This document shows, piece after piece, positions 33,142 to 40,518 of a DNA stretch of 64,000 nt (its first letter is position 1; each line of letters begins with the position of its first letter). Both the position numbers and the translations under genes were made by a program. The stretch is from Streptomyces sp. NBC_00247 (lineage in GTDB: Bacteria; Actinomycetota; Actinomycetes; Streptomycetales; Streptomycetaceae), in the NCBI RefSeq assembly GCF_036188265.1, contig NZ_CP108093.1:5352001-5416000 (forward strand), read 5' to 3'. The notes under the pieces were generated by a model that searched no databases, was not told the origin of the DNA, and saw nothing but the letters and a program-made list of their open reading frames with translations.

Positions 33142-34206
33142 ATGAACGTGGCGACCCCGAACGGCGGCGACAGCGCGGCGGACCGTTCCTGGTCCGGCGT
33201 ACTGACGTCCCTGGTGCGCGGCCAGGACCTCGGCGCGGACGACACCGCCTGGGCCATGGACCGGATCATGAGCGGGGACGCCACCGACGTGCAGATCGCG
33301 GGCTTCGCCATCGCGCTGCGCGCCAAGGGCGAGACGGTCGCCGAGGTGAGCGGCCTGGTGCGCGCGATGTACGAGCACGCCCGCACCATCGAGGTGCCCG
33401 GCCCTTCGGTCGACATCGTCGGCACCGGCGGCGACCTCGCGAAGACGGTCAACATCTCCACGATGTCCGCGATCGTGATCGCCGGCACGGGGGCCAAGGT
33501 CGTCAAGCACGGCAACCGGTCCGCCTCCTCGGCCAGCGGTGCCTCCGACGTCCTGGAGAAGCTCGGCGTCAACCTGGAGCTGACCCCGCAGCGGGTCGCC
33601 GAGGTGGCGGCCGAGGCGGGCATCACCTTCTGCTTCGCGGTGAAGTTCCACCCGGCCCTGCGGTACGCCGCCAAGGCCCGTAAGGAACTCGGCACCCAGA
33701 CCACCTTCAACATCCTCGGCCCGCTCACCAACCCCGCCCACGTCCGCGCCCAGGCCGTGGGGGTCGCCGACCTGAGGATGGCGCCCATCGTGGCCGGTGT
33801 CCTCGCCGAGCGCGGCAACTCCGCGCTCGTCTTCCGCGGCGACGACGGGCTCGACGAGCTGACCACCACCGCGACCTCCCGGGTCTGGGTGGTCCGGGAC
33901 GGCGAGGTGCGTGAGGAGGCCTTCGACCCGCGCCACGTGGGGCTGGAACTGGTGCCGGTCGAGGCGCTGCGCGGCGCCGACCCCTCGTACAACGCGGACG
34001 TCGCCCGCCGGGTGCTGGACGGCGAGAAGGGTGCGGTGCGCGAGGCGGTGCTGCTGAACTCGGCGGCGGCGCTCGTGGCGCTCGACCCGGGCGAGGGCAC
34101 CCTCACCGAGCAGATCGGCGCCAAGATCGAGGCCGCCGCCGAGTCCATCGACTCCGGGTCCGCGCACCGCGCGCTGGAGCGCTGGGTGGCGGCCAGCAAC
34201 GCCTGA
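33142..34206 (+). CDS. trpD: Anthranilate phosphoribosyltransferase
   Basis: Transfers phosphoribosyl from PRPP to anthranilate, the second tryptophan-specific step. 354 residues with the PRPP loop VDIVGTGGDLAKTVNISTMSA, the KHGNRSASSASGASD motif, ITFCFAVKFHPAL and FNILGPLTNPAHVRAQ. The ATG at 33142 has GGAG 6 bases ahead; an in-frame TTG 12 bases earlier is less likely. A TAGGGT at 33092-33097 is a probable -10, and hairpins bound the gene on both sides, so it is a single-gene unit far from trpE (at 58476). Confidence 0.94.
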   Translation: MNVATPNGGDSAADRSWSGVLTSLVRGQDLGADDTAWAMDRIMSGDATDVQIAGFAIALRAKGETVAEVSGLVRAMYEHARTIEVPGPSVDIVGTGGDLAKTVNISTMSAIVIAGTGAKVVKHGNRSASSASGASDVLEKLGVNLELTPQRVAEVAAEAGITFCFAVKFHPALRYAAKARKELGTQTTFNILGPLTNPAHVRAQAVGVADLRMAPIVAGVLAERGNSALVFRGDDGLDELTTTATSRVWVVRDGEVREEAFDPRHVGLELVPVEALRGADPSYNADVARRVLDGEKGAVREAVLLNSAAALVALDPGEGTLTEQIGAKIEAAAESIDSGSAHRALERWVAASNA

Positions 34207-34224
34207 CGTGCACGTGTGAAGAAG

Positions 34225-34253
34225 GGGCGCGGTCCGCGATGCGGACCGCGCCC
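34225..34253 (+). terminator. Terminator of trpD
   Basis: Perfect 13-bp arms (34225-34237 and 34241-34253) with a 3-base loop, followed by TTGCGTT. Confidence 0.8.
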
Positions 34254-34288
34254 TTGCGTTCACCGGCACCTGTGGCAAGATGCTGGCA

Positions 34289-34408
34289 GGTCATGAGTGA
34301 CAGCGACTACGGCCCCGGCCCGCTGTCCGGCAACCCTCCGTCCGTGGCGGGGTGCCCCGGGTGAAGACCAGGCCGCAGGCAGCGAGGTCTGCGGCAAGCG
34401 CGGGCCCC
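34289..34408 (+). promoter_or_regulatory. SAM-IV riboswitch
   Basis: The leader of the class V aminotransferase gene closely resembles the actinobacterial SAM-IV consensus. P1 opens GGTCATGAGTGACAGCG and closes GTGAAGACC; between them are the conserved CCGGCAACCCTCC and GCGGGGTGCCCCGGG segments. Downstream lies a hairpin (CCGCAG with CTGCGG) and GCAAGCGCGGG, the outer pseudoknot partner. Such elements bind S-adenosylmethionine and usually turn sulfur-metabolism genes off. A small hairpin and a GC-rich pairing region between 34409 and 34455 may form the expression platform. Confidence 0.85.
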
Positions 34409-34577
34409 TCGGCATTCGATGCCAACCCCCGGGGTCCTGGTCCCTAGGGAGCCTCTTGTGAGCAAGCGAATGCGATAGGGCGCAACGCCCTTCTCCGCAC
34501 CCCTCTCCTCTCTTCGCACCGTGCTGCCGCGTACCCGCCGGCCCGGTGAATTCGCCTGTGTACTCCGGGAGTTCGTC

Positions 34578-35978
34578 ATGTCCGTGTCTTCTGCTGCCCT
34601 CAACACCCCCGATTCCTCCGCCGCTTTCGACGCGGACACCGCCCCGCTGCCGGTGCTCGGCAAGGACGTCACCGTCCCGCTCGTCACCGGCGGCGAGGTC
34701 ACCTACGCGGCACTCGACTACGCGGCCAGCGCCCCGGCCCTCCAGCGCGTCTGGGACGACGTGGCCGCCTACGCGCCGTACTACGGCAGCGTCCACCGCG
34801 GTGCCGGCTACCTCTCGCAGCTCTCCACCGACCTCTTCGAGAACAGCCGCGCCACCGTCGCGGAGTTCCTCGGCTGCCGCCCCGGCGACCAGGTGATCTT
34901 CACCCGCTCGACCACCGACTCGCTCAACCTGCTCGCGGCCGTGATCCCGGCCGACTGCGAGGTCTTCGTGTTCGAGACCGAGCACCACGCCTCGCTGCTG
35001 CCCTGGCGGGACGCCCGGGTCACCTACCTCAACGCGCCGCGCACCCCGCAGCAGGCCGTCGAGACCCTGGAGCGCGCGCTCGCCGACCGGAACCCCTACG
35101 GTCCGGCCCTCGTCTGCGTCACCGGCGCCTCCAACGTCACCGGCGAGCTGTGGCCGGTCAAGGAACTGGCCGCCGCCGCCCACGCGCACGGTGCCCGCAT
35201 CGTGCTGGACGCCGCCCAGCTCGCCCCGCACCACCCGGTGGACATCGCCGCACTCGACGTCGACTGGGTCGCCTTCTCCGGTCACAAGCTCTACGCCCCC
35301 TTCGGCTCCGGCGTCCTCGCCGGGCGCGCCGACTGGTTCCAGGACTCCGAGCCCTACCTGGCCGGCGGCGGCGCCTCGAAGAAGGTCGCCCGGCGCACCG
35401 ACGGCGGCGTGGACGTGGAGTGGCACACCACCTCCGCCCGCCACGAGGCCGGTTCGCCCAACGTCATCGGCGTCTACTCCATCGCCTCCGCCTGCAAGGC
35501 CCTGACCGAGGCCGGTTTCGACAAGCTGGTCGCCCGCGAGCAGCGACTGGTCGCCCGGGTCCGCACGGGCCTCGCCGAGGTGCCGCAGGTCAAGGTGCTC
35601 TCGCTCTTCGGCGACGACGCCCCGCGCGTCGGCGTCATCTCCTTCGTGGTGGAGGGCTGGAACAGCTCCCACTTCGCCGCCGCGCTCTCCGCCGAGTACG
35701 GCATCGGCGTCCGCGACGGCCTGTTCTGCGCCCACCCGCTGGTCCGCACCCTGCTCGGCAGCGACCCGCAGGACCCGGGCGAGTGCGGCGCGCCGGAGGC
35801 CGAGCCGGGCGAGCGCTCCCTGAACGCCATCCGCGTCAGCTTCGGCGCCGGTACGCCGGACGAGCACGTGGACCGGTTCGTGCGCGCGGTCGGCGAGCTG
35901 GTGAGCGAGGGTGCCCAGTGGAAGTACCGCACCGAGGGCGGCCGTTGCGTCCCGGACCGGGGCGCCGCGCAGATCTGA
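34578..35978 (+). CDS. Class V aminotransferase (PLP), sulfur-metabolism candidate
   Basis: A 466-residue PLP enzyme of fold type I. It has SVHRGAGYLSQ near the N-terminus, IFTRSTTDSLNLLA, FVFETEHHASLLPW, VLDAAQLAPHHPVDI and the PLP lysine in VAFSGHKLYAPFGSG, all close to cysteine desulfurase/selenocysteine-lyase-like sequences. A mobile catalytic Cys loop like that of NifS is not obvious, so a desulfurase activity is not certain. The SAM-IV riboswitch ahead argues for a job in sulfur amino acid use. The ATG follows CGGGAG. A 44-base palindrome ends the unit. Confidence 0.85.
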   Translation: MSVSSAALNTPDSSAAFDADTAPLPVLGKDVTVPLVTGGEVTYAALDYAASAPALQRVWDDVAAYAPYYGSVHRGAGYLSQLSTDLFENSRATVAEFLGCRPGDQVIFTRSTTDSLNLLAAVIPADCEVFVFETEHHASLLPWRDARVTYLNAPRTPQQAVETLERALADRNPYGPALVCVTGASNVTGELWPVKELAAAAHAHGARIVLDAAQLAPHHPVDIAALDVDWVAFSGHKLYAPFGSGVLAGRADWFQDSEPYLAGGGASKKVARRTDGGVDVEWHTTSARHEAGSPNVIGVYSIASACKALTEAGFDKLVAREQRLVARVRTGLAEVPQVKVLSLFGDDAPRVGVISFVVEGWNSSHFAAALSAEYGIGVRDGLFCAHPLVRTLLGSDPQDPGECGAPEAEPGERSLNAIRVSFGAGTPDEHVDRFVRAVGELVSEGAQWKYRTEGGRCVPDRGAAQI

Positions 35979-35993
35979 CGGCGATGCCGGTAA

Positions 35994-36037
35994 CACTTCG
36001 GCCGGGGACGGGCAGCTGCCCGTCCCCGGCCGAAGTG
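35994..36037. terminator. Bidirectional terminator, 44-bp perfect palindrome
   Basis: Arms of 22 bp (35994-36015 and 36016-36037) with no unpaired centre. Sits between the convergent aminotransferase and RAM-protein genes. Confidence 0.85.
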
Positions 36038-36065
36038 CTGCCGAGGACCGCTCCGTAAGCGGTGG

Positions 36066-36347
36066 TTACGCGTCGAGGCCGATGGCGAACGCGGCTTCCA
36101 GGTCGTGCTGGGAGTACGTACGGAAGGCCACGTGGGTGTCGGTGGCCTCCACGCCCGGGATCTTGCTGATCTTGCCGGGGATGACCTCGGCGAGGTCGTC
36201 GTGGCGGGCCACCCGGACCATGGCGATCAGGTCGTACGTGCCGGTGACCGAGAAGACCTCGCTGACGCTGTCGAGCGCCGCGATGGACTCCGCGATCTCC
36301 GGAATCCGGTCGACGCTGGTTTTGATGAGCACGATCGCGGTGATCAC
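36066..36347 (-). CDS. Stand-alone Lrp/AsnC ligand-binding (RAM) domain protein
   Basis: A 93-residue protein matching only the C-terminal RAM domain of Lrp/AsnC regulators: starts with ITAIVLIKTSVDRIPEIAE, then VSEVFSVTGTYDLIAMVRV and the closing THVAFRTYSQHDLE. No helix-turn-helix is present. Such proteins bind amino acids and may pair with full-length regulators or work as sensors alone. The GTG overlaps the end of the rhomboid gene by 4 bases, so it is translated by coupling. Confidence 0.85.
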   Translation of the reverse strand: MITAIVLIKTSVDRIPEIAESIAALDSVSEVFSVTGTYDLIAMVRVARHDDLAEVIPGKISKIPGVEATDTHVAFRTYSQHDLEAAFAIGLDA

Positions 36348-37096
36348 GGCTGGCTTTCTCCCTCGGTGGCCGTGGCTGGTGTCTTCACTCTAGCCCCACG
36401 CCGGTGGGGCCCCCGGGCCAGGACGAATCCTGCTCCGAACCCCGTCACGTGTGCCAGGTAGGCCACGCCCGGACCGCTCCCCGCGCTCCGGGCGGCCAGC
36501 CACTGGAGGACGAACCAGAAGAGGAGCACGATCCAGGCCGGGAAGCGCAGCGGCAGGAAGAGGAGGAAGGGGAAGATGCTGGTGACCCGCGCCCGGGGGA
36601 AGAGGCGCAGGAACGCCCCGAGCACCGCCGAGATGGCGCCGGAGGCCCCGACCAGCGTCTGCTCGGAGCCGGAGTACGCCGCCGCGTAGACGACGAGGGT
36701 CAGACAGCCGCAGCCCGTGTAGAAGAGGGCGAAGCCGAGGTGGCCCATCCGCTCCTCGGCCATGGCGCCGAACACGTGCAGGAAGAGCATGTTGCCCAGC
36801 AGGTGCAGCCAGCCGCCGTGCACGAAGAGGGCGGTGAACGGGGTGAGCCACGCGTGCGCCGGGCCGCCCCACAGTTCCGCCGGGATCACGCCCCAGCGCT
36901 CGAAGTATCCGGCCTGGGCGGCGAGTGCCGCGTCGGCGGTGGCGTAGGACGGGCCGAGGCCGGAGACCGGGCTGACCACGAAGACCAGGCAGCACACCGC
37001 GATGAGGCCGTACGTGACGGGGGCGTCGCCCGCCGCCGCCGGGAGGCGGAGTCTCCGTACCGCGCCCAGAGGGTCGCTGCCACGCCGTTCGATCAT
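36344..37096 (-). CDS. Rhomboid-family intramembrane serine protease
   Basis: A 250-residue, six-helix membrane protease. Catalytic Ser lies in LVGASGAISAVLGAF and catalytic His in YLAHVTGFGAGFVLA; the oxyanion-side motif reads HGGWLHLLGNMLFLHVFG. It cuts membrane-spanning substrates; which ones is unknown. The ATG at 37096 starts the operon; the RAM protein follows with a 4-base overlap. Functional link between the two is inferred only. Confidence 0.9.
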   Translation of the reverse strand: MIERRGSDPLGAVRRLRLPAAAGDAPVTYGLIAVCCLVFVVSPVSGLGPSYATADAALAAQAGYFERWGVIPAELWGGPAHAWLTPFTALFVHGGWLHLLGNMLFLHVFGAMAEERMGHLGFALFYTGCGCLTLVVYAAAYSGSEQTLVGASGAISAVLGAFLRLFPRARVTSIFPFLLFLPLRFPAWIVLLFWFVLQWLAARSAGSGPGVAYLAHVTGFGAGFVLARGPHRRGARVKTPATATEGESQP

Positions 37097-37284
37097 GTAC
37101 GGAGCATGACGTACCGGGACGGAACGGTACGGGCCGCCTCGCCGTGCCGGTGGTGGGGTGCGAGGCCGTAGGGTTGCCCCAGGACACCGCAGTTCGACGG
37201 CGCACCGCGAGATCCTTGAGGCAGGACAGGACGGGGCTCGGTCCGGGACGGCACCAGGCCCCGACGACGAAAGAGGACGGCACG

Positions 37285-37527
37285 ATGACGACGGTTCCCC
37301 AGCCGACCGACGCGACCCGCTGGCGCTGCACGCTCTGCGGGAACCTCACTCGTTTCGACGTGACGAGGTCGTCGAAGGTGGTGGAGTACATCCACCTCGA
37401 CCTGGCCGGTGACGCCAGTGTCGAGGAGCGGGAGGTCGTCAGTGAGACGATCGAATCGGTGCGCTGCCGCTGGTGCAACGCGGTGGATCAGATCGAACTG
37501 GTGGACAGGCCAGGTGCCGACTCCTGA
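37285..37527 (+). CDS. Small zinc-ribbon-like protein
   Basis: An 80-residue protein with two CxxC pairs, WRCTLCGNLTRFDV and VRCRWCNAVDQIELVD, likely holding one zinc. In between is a strongly acidic helix (ASVEEREVVSETIESV). AAAGAGG lies 8 bases ahead of the ATG. It directly precedes the NYN-domain gene (33 bases), so both may act on the same nucleic acid; function is inferred. Confidence 0.75.
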   Translation: MTTVPQPTDATRWRCTLCGNLTRFDVTRSSKVVEYIHLDLAGDASVEEREVVSETIESVRCRWCNAVDQIELVDRPGADS

Positions 37528-37560
37528 CGGAGTCGCACCACAGACACGATGGGGTGACGG

Positions 37561-38925
37561 ATGGTGGAGCAGCCGACCAACGGCGCTGATCCGGCCGATG
37601 GGGCCGACGGCGCCGTCGAGGCGCTCGACCGCCCGCTGCCCGAGGGAGTGCGGCGGCGGGTCGTCGCACTGGTCTCGGACGCCTTCGGGGGTCTGACGGT
37701 CGGAGAGCTGCCCGCCCAGCTGCGTCAGTACGCCCGCTTCACCCCGACCAGGCGGGCGAAGTTCGCCGGGAACGCCATGGCCGCGGCCCTGGAGGGCGAC
37801 GCGCGCTTCCGCGGGCGCATCGGGGAGCGGATCGCCGCCGCCCAGCCCGAGCTGGCCCGCGCCCTGGAGGCCGGCGCGCCGCCGGCCGCCGCCGATCCGG
37901 TGGACGTCGCCGCCGCCGCGTACGTGCTCCGCCCGGTCGGCTGGGTCAAGCTGGTGCAGGCAGCCGGCGAGGAGGTCCAGCGGGCCAGCGCGGAGCGCGC
38001 CGACGACGAGACCCGGCGCGAGACGGAACGCCTGCGCGAGGAACTGGCGCACGCGCGCGACCAGACGAAGACCGACACCGAGCGGCTCCGCGCCGAACTG
38101 GACGCCGCGCGCAAGGAGTCCGAGTCGCTCCACCGCAAGCTGCGCAGTGCCCTCAGCGAGGTCAAGCGCAGCGAGGCCGCGGTACGCCGGGCCGCAGCCG
38201 AGGCGGACGCCGTACGCGCCGAGACGGCGGCCCAGGTCTCCCAGGCGGAGAGCGAGAACCGCCGGCTCAAAACGCGCCTGGCGGAGGCCGAGACGGCCGT
38301 GGAGACGGGCCGCAGAGCCGCCCGCGAGGGCCGTTCGGTCGAGGACATGCGGCTGCGCCTGCTGCTGGACACCGTGCTCGACGCCGCCGCGGGGCTGCGC
38401 CGCGAACTCGCGCTGCCGCCCGCGACGTCCCGCCCCGCCGACGGGGTGGACGCGGTCGAGCCGGGCCGGATGTCGCCCAAGGACATCGCCGCCAGGGCGC
38501 TGTCGGAGACCGACCCGGCGCTGCTGGACCAGCTGCTGGCCCTGCCGCAGGCGCACCTGATCGTCGACGGCTACAACGTCACGAAGACCGGCTATCCGCA
38601 GATGCCGCTGGAGAAGCAGCGGTTGCGGCTGCTGGGCGGGCTCTCGATGCTCGCCGCGCAGACGGGCGCCGAGATGACCTGTGTGTTCGACGGGGCGGAG
38701 CTCGCCGTGCCGGTGCTGCTCGCGCCGCCGCGGGGGGTCCGGGTGCTCTTCAGCAAGGCGGGGGTGACGGCCGACGAGCTGATCCGTCAACTGGCCCGTG
38801 CCGAACCGCCGGGACGGCCCGTCGTGGTGGTCTCCACCGACCGGGAGGTGGCGGACGGAGTGGCCAAGGCCGGTGCCCGGCCCGTCGCTTCCGCCCTGCT
38901 CCTGAAGCGGCTTTCGCGCGTCTGA
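37561..38925 (+). CDS. NYN-domain (PIN-like) protein with long coiled coil, putative RNase
   Basis: A 454-residue three-part protein. Residues about 25-145 form a helical N-terminal region (LPEGVRRRVVALVSDAFGG, FTPTRRAKFAGNAMAAAL). Residues 145-265 are a continuous coiled coil (TERLREELAHARDQ, SLHRKLRSALSEVKRSEAAV). Residues about 333-454 are a YacP-like NYN domain: HLIVDGYNVTKTGYP, MTCVFDGAEL, VLFSKAGVTADELI and VVVSTDREVADGV, with acidic residues typical of a metal nuclease. NYN proteins process or decay RNA in other bacteria. ATG start, 33 bases after the zinc-ribbon gene. Confidence 0.85.
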   Translation: MVEQPTNGADPADGADGAVEALDRPLPEGVRRRVVALVSDAFGGLTVGELPAQLRQYARFTPTRRAKFAGNAMAAALEGDARFRGRIGERIAAAQPELARALEAGAPPAAADPVDVAAAAYVLRPVGWVKLVQAAGEEVQRASAERADDETRRETERLREELAHARDQTKTDTERLRAELDAARKESESLHRKLRSALSEVKRSEAAVRRAAAEADAVRAETAAQVSQAESENRRLKTRLAEAETAVETGRRAAREGRSVEDMRLRLLLDTVLDAAAGLRRELALPPATSRPADGVDAVEPGRMSPKDIAARALSETDPALLDQLLALPQAHLIVDGYNVTKTGYPQMPLEKQRLRLLGGLSMLAAQTGAEMTCVFDGAELAVPVLLAPPRGVRVLFSKAGVTADELIRQLARAEPPGRPVVVVSTDREVADGVAKAGARPVASALLLKRLSRV

Positions 38926-39071
38926 GGGCTGTCCGCGGTCCGTGAGGGCCGGTTTGGCGTGGCATGCCGCACGCGGCCGGATTCGGAGAAACGTACCGTC
39001 AACTCCTGGCCGCTCGCGGTGCGTCGAGGGTGGGAAAGTGCCGGGTGTGACGAAGTTCTTCCGGGAAGGAT
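38926..39071. other. Intergenic region, nothing recognised
   Basis: The first half of a 323-base gap between the NYN gene and the first NlpC/P60 gene. A short open frame exists here (38942-39127) but it lacks a ribosome binding site and normal codon bias. The promoter and leader of the next gene begin at 39072. Confidence 0.4.
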
Positions 39072-39248
39072 TTGAACTGATCACAGCTTGGTCACTAGGG
39101 TCATGCCTCGAACCTTCGCACGGTTGATCACTCATTCGGGGTGGCGGCGAAGGAACCGCCGAGTCCGTGAAGTGTGCGGAGCCGGGTCGTTCCGGGTGTT
39201 TCCCCTCCGGTCTGGTAGGCGGCTCTGAGGAAGAAGGAGCTCGCCTTC
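39072..39248 (+). promoter_or_regulatory. Promoter and structured 5' leader of the NlpC/P60 gene; possible c-di-AMP (ydaO-type) riboswitch
   Basis: TTGAAC at 39072-39077 and TAGGGT at 39096-39101 are 18 bases apart, a good vegetative promoter with start near 39108. The resulting leader of about 140 bases contains CCGCCGAGTCCG, GCGGAGCCGGG, TTCCGGGTG and, close to the ribosome site, CTGGTAGGCGG, fragments reminiscent of ydaO/yuaA riboswitches known upstream of Streptomyces cell-wall hydrolase genes. The match is incomplete, because the central ACCCGACAGCTAAC-like block is not seen, so I call it only a candidate. Confidence 0.4.
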
Positions 39249-40274
39249 GTGGCGTCCCACCGTCGACCCAAGCAGCCGAGCCGTGCCCGTGTGACCGTGC
39301 TCACCGCGACCGCGGCGGCCGCCGTGGCCCTGTCCGCCCAGGCCGCGCACGCCGACCCGAAGCCGACCAAGGCCGAGGTCAAGGAGAAGGTCGACAAGCT
39401 CTACGCCGAAGCCGAGGCCGCCACCGAGAAGTACAACGGGGCCAAGGAGCAGCAGGAGAAGCTGGAGAAGGAGGTCGACGCCCTCCAGGACAAGGTCGCC
39501 CGCGAGCAGGCCGACCTCAACAGCCTCCGCGGCGAACTCGGTTCGATCGCCACCGCGCAGTACCGCTCCGGCGGCATCGACCCCTCCGTGCAGCTCTTCC
39601 TCGCCTCGGACCCGGACACCTTCCTCGACCAGGCCTCCGCGCTCGACCAGCTGACGGCCAAGCAGACCGAGTCGCTGGAGAAGATCCAGGCCAAGCAGCG
39701 CAGCCTCGCCCAGGAGCGCAAGGAGGCCGAGGCGAAGCTCTCCGAGCTCTCCGAGGTCCGCGACGCCCTCGGCGCGAACAAGAAGAAGTACCAGAAGAAG
39801 CTCGCCGACGCCCGGGCCCTGCTGAACACCCTCACCGCCGCCGAGCGGCAGAAAATGGCCGACGACGACGCGCGCGCCAGCCGCTCCGCCGGCACCCGAG
39901 TCGACCTGGGCAACGAGGTCCCGGCCTCCGCCCTCGGCGCCGCCGCCCTCGCCAACGCCGCCACGCAGATCGGCAAGCCGTACGTCTCCGGCGGCACGGG
40001 CCCCAGCTCGTTCGACTGCTCGGGCCTCACGCAGTGGGCCTACGCGCAGGCGGGTGTCGCGATCACCCGCACCACGTACACCCAGATCAACCAGGGCACG
40101 CAGATCGGCCGCAGCTCGCTGAAGCCGGGCGACCTGGTGTTCTTCAACAACACCGAGCACGTCGCCCTCTACGCGGGCGACAACACGGTGCTGCACGCCC
40201 CGCACCCCGGCGCGTACGTCCGCTACGAGTCGATGGACACCATCGGCAGCTTCCAGGTCGGCGTCCGCATCTGA
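39249..40274 (+). CDS. NlpC/P60 peptidoglycan endopeptidase (RipA-like)
   Basis: A 341-residue secreted hydrolase: signal peptide ending AAHADP (about 36), coiled coil at 40-225, then an NlpC/P60 domain with Cys in SSFDCSGLTQWAYAQAG, His in NTEHVALYAG and HAPHPGAYV. It cuts D-Glu-diamino acid bonds in peptidoglycan. The coiled coil normally blocks or positions the catalytic domain. GTG start with AAGGAG 9 bases ahead. The next gene is a diverged copy. Confidence 0.93.
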   Translation: MASHRRPKQPSRARVTVLTATAAAAVALSAQAAHADPKPTKAEVKEKVDKLYAEAEAATEKYNGAKEQQEKLEKEVDALQDKVAREQADLNSLRGELGSIATAQYRSGGIDPSVQLFLASDPDTFLDQASALDQLTAKQTESLEKIQAKQRSLAQERKEAEAKLSELSEVRDALGANKKKYQKKLADARALLNTLTAAERQKMADDDARASRSAGTRVDLGNEVPASALGAAALANAATQIGKPYVSGGTGPSSFDCSGLTQWAYAQAGVAITRTTYTQINQGTQIGRSSLKPGDLVFFNNTEHVALYAGDNTVLHAPHPGAYVRYESMDTIGSFQVGVRI

Positions 40275-40397
40275 CGCACCGGCCCGACGCCCGAACGGGC
40301 GAATCGGTACGCCCCCGCACGACGCCCCGCCCCGACGGAGACCGAGGTCACCGCCGGGGCGGAGCCGTTTCGGCCCCCCGCGCGGCCGTTCCGGTCC

Positions 40398-40427
40398 TTG
40401 GCCGTCGTGCAACCGGACGATTACTGT
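40398..40427 (+). promoter_or_regulatory. Candidate promoter of the second NlpC/P60 gene
   Basis: TTGGCC at 40398-40403 and TACTGT at 40422-40427 with an 18-base spacer. Lies 92 bases ahead of the start codon. The rest of the 40275-40518 gap shows nothing else. Confidence 0.4.
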
Positions 40428-40518
40428 CTGTCTGCTGTGCGGCCCCCGTCCGTCGGCCCGCCCGGCCCGGGCGGCAGGGGGCCGCGTGCGTACGCGCGCA
40501 GCGGAAGGAGCACGGCCC

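Noticed and set aside
30730..34278. Very long open frame antisense to qcrA, qcrB and trpD
   Set aside because: High-GC codon bias makes antisense frames stay open. The sense genes have full motifs, and the antisense product is low-complexity Arg/His/Gly/Asp sequence with no domain.
38942..39127. Small frame between the NYN and NlpC/P60 genes
   Set aside because: No ribosome site, poor third-position GC, and it overlaps the probable promoter of the next gene.
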